Shown in pieces: positions 59,669 through 64,000 of a stretch of DNA of 64,000 bases; the first letter of the stretch is position 1; each line of letters opens with the position of its first letter. A model generated the notes under the pieces. It had not been told where the DNA came from. It did not search any database and saw nothing but the letters and a program-made list of their open reading frames with translations. Source of the stretch: Trebonia sp963773105. Its GTDB lineage: Bacteria; Actinomycetota; Actinomycetes; Streptosporangiales; Streptosporangiaceae. The stretch is from the NCBI GenBank assembly GCA_963773105.1, contig CAVZAA010000005.1:186001-250000 (forward strand). The letters run 5' to 3'. The position numbers and the translations under genes were made by a program.

Positions 59669-60348
59669 CCGGGACCGGGGCTGGGACCCGGGTGACCGGG
59701 CTCCGGCGCTTCGCCACCCGATCGCCCACCGCCCCGGAGCCGACCGGGGTCGCGGAGGCAGCGGACCCCGAGCGGTGCGAGATGTGCCGCGAGGTTCTCG
59801 ACGATCGGCACGGACACGTGGTCGAGATCGAGAAACGGTCCATTGTCTGCGCCTGCCGCGCCTGCTACCTCCTGTTCATCTCCGACGGCGCGGCGGGCGG
59901 CCGGTACCGGTCGGTGCCGGAGCGCGTCCGCTACGACCCGGCCACGCCGTTGGACGACGCCGACTGGAACGAGCTGCAGATCCCGGTCGCGATGGCGTTC
60001 TTCTTCGTCAACTCCGTGCTCGGCCGGGTGGTCGCGGGCTATCCCAGCCCGGGCGGCATGACCGAGTGCGAGCTCGACCTGGCGGCCTGGGACCGGCTGG
60101 TCGCCTCCTATCCGCTCCTGGCGGCGATGACGCCCGACGTCGAAGCCGTCTTCGTGAACCGCGCGGAAAATGGCAACGAGGTCTTCCTGCTGCCGATCGA
60201 CCAGTGCTACTCGCTGGTGGGCGAGCTTCGGCTGCGCTGGCAGGGGTTCGACGGCGGCGCGGAGGCGCACGCGGCGCTGGCCGCGTTCCTGGCCGGGCTG
60301 CGGAGCCGGGCGCGGCCGCTGGCACCCGGGGAGCGCGCCCATGGCTGA
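59665..60348 (+). CDS. DUF5947 family protein (hydrogenase accessory)
   Basis: Protein of 227 residues. CEMC at about 37-40 and IVCACRACYLLF at about 61-72 could form a Cys4 zinc or FeS site. Further conserved-looking parts are VPERVRYDPATPL, IPVAMAFFFVNSVLGRVVAG and CELDLAAWDRLV. The GTG 59665 overlaps the NifU-like stop. The family is known mostly from group 1h hydrogenase loci and has no assigned activity. The metal-binding N-terminus suggests an electron-transfer or assembly role. Confidence 0.8.
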   Translation: MTGTGAGTRVTGLRRFATRSPTAPEPTGVAEAADPERCEMCREVLDDRHGHVVEIEKRSIVCACRACYLLFISDGAAGGRYRSVPERVRYDPATPLDDADWNELQIPVAMAFFFVNSVLGRVVAGYPSPGGMTECELDLAAWDRLVASYPLLAAMTPDVEAVFVNRAENGNEVFLLPIDQCYSLVGELRLRWQGFDGGAEAHAALAAFLAGLRSRARPLAPGERAHG

Positions 60349-61021
60349 CCTGGTCTTCGGCTGCACGGGCGCGAGCGCGGAACGCTATGCCGCGACCCCC
60401 ACGCTTTCGTTCGCGCTGACCATCACGGAGAGCACCGGCGTCCCGGTGCACGCCATCGCCCTGCGCTGCCAGATCCGCATCGAGCCGCAGCGACGTCGGT
60501 ATTCCGCCGCCGAGGCGAAGCGGCTGCACGACCTGTTCGGGGACACCTCGCGCTGGGCCGACACGGTTAAGCCGATCCAGCTCGCGATCGTGACCACGAT
60601 GGTGCCCGCGTTCACCGCGCTGACCGAGATCCAGGTGCAGATGCCCTGCACCTACGACCTCGAGGTCGCGTCCGCGCGGTACCTGCAGGCCCTCGACGAC
60701 GGGACGATTCCGCTGCTGCTGCTGTTCAGCGGCACGGTCTTCCTGGCCCAGGGCAACGGCTACGCCGTCGAGCTGGTGCCGTGGAGCGCCGAGGCGTCCT
60801 TCCGCATGCCCGTGAGCGTCTGGCACGATGTCGTCAACCTGCACTTTCCCGGCAGCGCGTGGCTGCGCTGCAGCCGCGAGACGCTCGACGCCCTGTCCGC
60901 CTTCAAGGCGGAGCGCGCGCTGCCGACCTGGGACGCGACGCTCGGCGCGCTGCTGGCCGAGGCCGCGGCGGGCCGGACGCCGGACGCACCGCCGATCACC
61001 GCGGAGGTCAGAGAGCCGTGA
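60341..61021 (+). CDS. DUF6084 family protein (hydrogenase accessory)
   Basis: Protein of 226 residues, beta-rich, without signal peptide or membrane helix. Notable parts are PTLSFALTITESTGVPVHAI, QCQ-type strand ALRCQIRIEPQRRRY, VPAFTALTEIQVQMPCTYDL and a DGTIPLLLLFSGTVF strand. The ATG 60341 overlaps DUF5947 by eight bases. The family occurs beside DUF5947 in hhySL loci. No enzyme motif; perhaps a structural partner or adaptor. Confidence 0.78.
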   Translation: MADLVFGCTGASAERYAATPTLSFALTITESTGVPVHAIALRCQIRIEPQRRRYSAAEAKRLHDLFGDTSRWADTVKPIQLAIVTTMVPAFTALTEIQVQMPCTYDLEVASARYLQALDDGTIPLLLLFSGTVFLAQGNGYAVELVPWSAEASFRMPVSVWHDVVNLHFPGSAWLRCSRETLDALSAFKAERALPTWDATLGALLAEAAAGRTPDAPPITAEVREP

Positions 61022-62298
61022 ACTTCGCCGTCGCCCGCGCCGTGGCCAACGCGGTCATGTACGAGGGCTACATCCTGTATCCGTACCGCGCCTCGGCGGC
61101 CAAGAACCGGAGCCGGTGGCAGTTCGGCGTGGTGATGTCACCCGGGTACACGGCGGTGGACCCGTCCGAGCGATCCTTCGCCCAGACCGAGTGCGTCCTC
61201 GAGCACGGCGCCCAGCCGACCGTGGCCGTGGTCATCCGGTTCTTGCAGGTGCAGCGGCGGACGAGCCCCGGCTCGTCCTGGGACGAGGCGGTCGAGCACG
61301 AGGTCCCCGTCCTGGTCGAAGCCGCCCGGTTGGACGACGGCGGGCGCGTCACCGAATTCGAGATACCCGGCGGCGAGGAGCGCGACGGGGACATCGTCCG
61401 CCGGCGGGAGAACCTGGCCGGCACCGTGTCGGTGCTCGCCACCCCGTTGCCCGGCCCGTGGGGCGCGGTGCGGCTGCGCGTGCGGGTCGACAATCGCAGC
61501 GCGCCGACCGCCCCGCCGCGCACCAGGGAGGAGGCCCTCCCAACGGCGCTGGTGGCCGCGCACATGATCATCGGGGTGCGCGACGGGGCGTTCATCTCCA
61601 TGACCGACCCGCCCGAGTGGGCCAGCGCCGAGGTCCAGGCGTGCGAGAACATCGGCTGCTGGCCGGTCCTGGCCGGAGCCGATCGCGGACGGCAGGCCAT
61701 GCTGTCCACCCCGATCATCCTGTACGACCACCCGGAGCTCGCGCCGGAGAGCCCGGGCGACCTCTACGACGGGACCGAGATCGACGAGATCCTCTCGCTG
61801 CGCACGCTCGCCCTGTCCGACGCAGAGAAGCAGGAGGCGCGGGCGACCGACCCGCGGGCGGCGGCGCTGATCGACCGGGTCGAGGCACTGGATGCGGCGG
61901 ACTTCAGCCGCATGCACGGCACCATCCGCTCGCCCCGGGTCGTGCCGCCGGGCGGCAACGACCTCGGGGGGCCGGCCGGCTATGAGCCCGCGGTCCCGTG
62001 GTGGGATCCCGCCGCCGACGCCTCCGTCTCCCCCGACACCGACGCGGTCACGGTGGCCGGGCACCGGGTCGCGCGCGGCAGCCTGGTCACGCTCCGGCCG
62101 GGGATCCGGCGCAGCGACGCGCAGGACATGTTCCTCGACGGGCGGCGCGCCCGGGTCGAGGCGGTGCTGCTCGACGTGGACGACACCGCCTACCTGGCCG
62201 TGTCGCTGACCGATGACCCGGACCAGGATCTGCGCGTCGCGCACGGCCGTTTCCTCTACTTCGCGCCGGACGAGGTAGAGCCGTGCGACGCGCCATGA
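61018..62298 (+). CDS. Unknown protein of 426 residues conserved in context with the hydrogenase
   Basis: The GTG 61018 overlaps the DUF6084 stop and the 3' end overlaps the protease start, so it is inside the operon. The N-terminus YEGYILYPYRASAAKNRSRW is distinctive. A middle part has VPVLVEAARLDDGGRVTEFE and TALVAAHMIIGVRDGAFISM. At about 230-265 come EVQACENIGCWPVLAG and STPIILYDHPELAPESPGDL. The C-terminal part has SLVTLRPGIRRSDAQDMFLD and ends HGRFLYFAPDEVEP. No family function recognised. Size and position suggest a substantial accessory or scaffold protein. Confidence 0.75.
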   Translation: MNFAVARAVANAVMYEGYILYPYRASAAKNRSRWQFGVVMSPGYTAVDPSERSFAQTECVLEHGAQPTVAVVIRFLQVQRRTSPGSSWDEAVEHEVPVLVEAARLDDGGRVTEFEIPGGEERDGDIVRRRENLAGTVSVLATPLPGPWGAVRLRVRVDNRSAPTAPPRTREEALPTALVAAHMIIGVRDGAFISMTDPPEWASAEVQACENIGCWPVLAGADRGRQAMLSTPIILYDHPELAPESPGDLYDGTEIDEILSLRTLALSDAEKQEARATDPRAAALIDRVEALDAADFSRMHGTIRSPRVVPPGGNDLGGPAGYEPAVPWWDPAADASVSPDTDAVTVAGHRVARGSLVTLRPGIRRSDAQDMFLDGRRARVEAVLLDVDDTAYLAVSLTDDPDQDLRVAHGRFLYFAPDEVEPCDAP

Positions 62299-62897
62299 CC
62301 GAGCAGGACACCCGGGCGGGTCAGCCCGCCAAGGCGGGGCGGACCCTGGTGGCGGGCGTGGGCAACGTGTTCCAGCGCGATGACGCCTTCGGCGTCGAGG
62401 TGGTCCGGCTGCTCGCGGACCGGCCGGCCGCGCCCGGCGTGCAGATCCGCGACTTCGGCATCAGGGGCGTGCACCTGGCCTACGACCTGCTCGACGGCTG
62501 CGATCTGTTCGTGCTGGTGGACGCCGCCGCCCGCGGCGCCGAACCGGGGACGGTCACGGTGCTCGAGGTCGAGCCGCGAACGGCGCCCGCCGCGGGCCGG
62601 GATCCGCTGGCGGCGCCCGTTATCGACGCGCACAGCCTGGCCCCTGACGACATCTTCGCGCTGCTGGCCTCGCTCGGCGGCCGACCCGGGCGGAGCCTGG
62701 TGGTGGCGTGCGAGCCCGCAGACACCGGGGCGGGAATGGGACTGTCAGAACCGGTGCAGGCGGCCCTGCCGTACGCGGTCCGTGCGGTGGAGGACATACT
62801 GCGCGAACACCGAACAGAGGGAAAAGGAGACCCACGAGATGATCGGCAAGCTGGTCAAGGCGGTCGTGATAGCCGCGGTAATAGCGATGGTGATTGA
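62295..62897 (+). CDS. Hydrogenase maturation protease
   Basis: HyaD/HycI-type endopeptidase that trims the large-subunit C-terminus after nickel insertion. LVAGVGNVFQRDDAFGVEVV carries the first nickel-sensing acidic residue (Asp after RDD), and VLVDAAARGAEPGT the second region; DAHSLAPDDIFALL and VVACEPADTGAGMGLSEPVQ complete the fold. It is 200 residues, the last 25 being a charged tail (EGKGDPRDDRQ) that overlaps the next small gene. The ATG 62295 overlaps the previous stop. Confidence 0.92.
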   Translation: MTEQDTRAGQPAKAGRTLVAGVGNVFQRDDAFGVEVVRLLADRPAAPGVQIRDFGIRGVHLAYDLLDGCDLFVLVDAAARGAEPGTVTVLEVEPRTAPAAGRDPLAAPVIDAHSLAPDDIFALLASLGGRPGRSLVVACEPADTGAGMGLSEPVQAALPYAVRAVEDILREHRTEGKGDPRDDRQAGQGGRDSRGNSDGD

Positions 62898-62943
62898 TTC
62901 GATACCGGACATCAAGCGCTATCTGGAAATCCGGGAAATGTAA
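62839..62943 (+). CDS. DUF6893-type small membrane peptide
   Basis: 34-residue peptide: one hydrophobic helix (LVKAVVIAAVIAMVIDSI) and a charged end, PDIKRYLEIREM. AAGGAG lies eight bases before the ATG. It overlaps the protease 3' end in another frame. This tiny family accompanies group 1h hydrogenases. A single membrane anchor plus a positively charged tail could tether the enzyme to the membrane, but this is inference. Confidence 0.75.
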   Translation: MIGKLVKAVVIAAVIAMVIDSIPDIKRYLEIREM

Positions 62944-62963
62944 GACCCCGGCCAGGAAGGGAT

Positions 62964-63248
62964 GTGACGAGCGTGGAGACGGTCATTGGATTCGCCTTCG
63001 GCTACTGGGTGGGCACGCGCCAGGGGCGGGAGGGCATGCAGAAGGCCCTCGACTCGGCCAGGGAGATATGGGCGTCCCCCGAGACCCGTCGGCTGGCGGC
63101 CGAGGGCCTGTCCGCCCTGGAGTCGGTGGCCGGCCCGGCCAGGGGCATGCTGGGCAGGCACTCCAGCCGCAAGTCGACGATCATCGGCATCGTCGTGGAC
63201 GAGCTCCTCGAGCGCCGCAGCGGTCGCCGCGCCGCGAGCGCCGCGTGA
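62964..63248 (+). CDS. Small protein with an N-terminal hydrophobic glycine-rich segment
   Basis: 94 residues from GTG 62964 (GTG 62973 possible), preceded by AGGAAGG. SVETVIGFAFGYWVGTRQGR at the N-terminus looks like a short YtxH-type membrane insertion. A helical, charged middle (MQKALDSAREIWASPETRRL) and RKSTIIGIVVDELLERRSGR follow. It lies in the hydrogenase operon between the DUF6893 peptide and hypA. No family assigned. It may help membrane attachment. Confidence 0.65.
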   Translation: MTSVETVIGFAFGYWVGTRQGREGMQKALDSAREIWASPETRRLAAEGLSALESVAGPARGMLGRHSSRKSTIIGIVVDELLERRSGRRAASAA

Positions 63249-63263
63249 GGACGCAGTCGCGGC

Positions 63264-63623
63264 ATGCATGAGTACGGCGTCTGCGAGGGCGTGCTCGACG
63301 CCGTCCGCGCCCGCGCCCGCGGCCGCCGGGTGGCCGCGATCCGGGTGCGGTTCGGGGTATGGCACGCCGTCGACGCGGAGTCCCTGTCGCAGGCGTTCGA
63401 GAGCGTCGCGGCGGGCACCGAGGCGGCCGACGCCGCCATCGAGCTCGTCACGGTGCCCGCTCAGCTCACCTGCCGCGCCTGCGGGTCGAGCTCGGACAGC
63501 ACCGACCTGGTCGCCGTGTGCCCGCGCTGCGCGAACACCGACGTCGAGCTGGCGGGCGGCGACGAGATGATCCTCGAGTCAGTCACGTACCTGCCAGACC
63601 CAGCCGCCAGCGACGCAACCTGA
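63264..63623 (+). CDS. hypA: Hydrogenase nickel-incorporation protein HypA
   Basis: Nickel chaperone of 119 residues. It begins MHEYGV: His2 and Glu3 form the nickel site. The zinc site is formed by CRAC and CPRC (about 72-90). MILESVTYLPD is the usual C-terminal strand. ATG 63264, 15 bases after the small membrane gene, followed by hypC. Its partner GTPase HypB is not in the window and may lie just downstream or elsewhere. Confidence 0.95.
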   Translation: MHEYGVCEGVLDAVRARARGRRVAAIRVRFGVWHAVDAESLSQAFESVAAGTEAADAAIELVTVPAQLTCRACGSSSDSTDLVAVCPRCANTDVELAGGDEMILESVTYLPDPAASDAT

Positions 63624-63632
63624 GGGGACGAC

Positions 63633-63881
63633 ATGTGCCTGGGAATCCCGGCTCGGCTGGTGGACGGCGACGCGGGCCACCCCGACCTGGCCATCGCGGA
63701 AGTCGGCGGCGTGCCCCGCCCTGTCAACCTGGGCCTGCTCGAGCAGCGGCCGGTACCAGGCGACTGGGTCCTCGTGCACATGGGCTTCGCCCTGCAGGCC
63801 ATGACCGAGGCCGAGGCGGCGGCCGCGCTCGCCGCCCTCAGCGCCGAGCGCGACGCCGAGGCGTCCACCCCGTTGAATTAA
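63633..63881 (+). CDS. hypC: Hydrogenase assembly chaperone HypC, second copy
   Basis: 82 residues. MCLGIPARLV carries the essential Cys2. VGGVPRPVNLGLLEQRPVPG and DWVLVHMGFALQAMTEAEAA form the core. It is nine bases after hypA. It differs from the copy at 52633 and probably serves HhyL directly, while the other works with HypD in the maturation operon; this division is inference. A long inverted repeat begins at its stop codon. Confidence 0.95.
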   Translation: MCLGIPARLVDGDAGHPDLAIAEVGGVPRPVNLGLLEQRPVPGDWVLVHMGFALQAMTEAEAAAALAALSAERDAEASTPLN

Positions 63882-63927
63882 ATCCATGGCGTTTGCGGGA
63901 CTATTGCACCGGAAACGCCATGGATTT
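63880..63927. terminator. Terminator-like inverted repeat after the hydrogenase operon
   Basis: Perfect 15-bp stem, AAATCCATGGCGTTT (63880-63894) with its complement at 63913-63927, and an 18-base loop. It overlaps the hypC stop. In its last 70 bases the window shows no recognisable gene; AGAGGAGGG before an ATG at 63995 may belong to a gene beyond the edge. Confidence 0.65.
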
Positions 63928-64000
63928 CGAATAGTTGATCTTGACGGCACTCTGCCCCTGCTAGACGTTTCCCGTGACGCGCTCAGAGGAGGGATGCGTC

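Noticed and set aside
63990..64000. Start of a hypB gene at the right edge
   Set aside because: Only a purine-rich AGAGGAGGG and an ATG are visible; two codons cannot identify a gene, and the spacing is too short for a normal ribosome site.
1..64000. tRNA, rRNA or an intact insertion sequence
   Set aside because: No cloverleaf-like segment with CCA-proximal and T-loop consensus, no rRNA sequence and no transposase with paired terminal repeats was found by eye; a covariance-model scan was not possible.

Overview
The window is very GC-rich, uses GTG and TTG starts freely, packs genes into operons with 4-base start/stop overlaps, and contains DipZ, a PknB-type kinase, a deazaflavin-type nitroreductase and an actinobacterial-type (group 1h) [NiFe]-hydrogenase. 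All of this points to a soil actinomycete. Streptosporangiales or a relative is my guess, at low confidence. No rRNA, tRNA, CRISPR array or intact insertion sequence was seen.

Layout. 1-1600: a partial short-chain dehydrogenase, a peroxiredoxin and a decayed transposase. 1403-10740: a likely glycoconjugate locus with a methyltransferase, two glycosyltransferases, a two-component system, a sugar epimerase, a multi-pass GT39-like protein, a membrane-anchored sulfite-oxidase-like molybdoenzyme and a small membrane protein. 10741-19610: organosulfur scavenging (three flavin-dependent LLM monooxygenases, an FAD monooxygenase, OsmC) facing metX, metY and a CoA-binding protein. metY carries a one-base frameshift. 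19729-25453: a VapBC module, a 46-residue ORF divergent from dipZ, a YCII protein, a Ser/Thr kinase and an FHA protein. 25638-32036: an FMO and cupin, an IclR regulator, and a divergent meta-cleavage operon (cupin, mhpC-like, mhpB, mhpD) that ends in a 12-codon remnant of mhpF. 31990-39992: LapA-like protein, DUF1254 protein, formylglycine-generating enzyme with its sulfatase, two membrane proteins and a small membrane peptide.

40021-49592: hypF with an abnormal C-terminal extension, two unknown proteins, two FitAB/VapBC-like modules, a nitroreductase, a zinc alcohol dehydrogenase, and a repeat protein and polysaccharide deacetylase that both have damaged 3' ends. 49593-50279 is non-coding and holds repeats. 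50280-54479 (minus): hypE-hypD-hypC-SIS protein-hypC-like-SIS protein. 54618-55820 (minus): a YceI protein and an HTH regulator. 56240-63881 (plus): hhyS-hhyL and their accessory genes (NifU-like, DUF5947, DUF6084, an unknown 426-residue protein, maturation protease, DUF6893 peptide, a small unknown protein, hypA, hypC). hypB is not in the window.

The hydrogenase half reads as one system. The HypE/D/C/F/A set and the protease mature HhyL, the NifU-like and DUF proteins probably help assemble or connect the enzyme, and the HTH regulator with a perfect 10-bp inverted repeat upstream of hhyS probably controls it. The left half shows repeated genome erosion: single-base frameshifts, lost stop codons, a deletion scar and several families of short dispersed repeats. 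Some of the frameshifts could be assembly errors.
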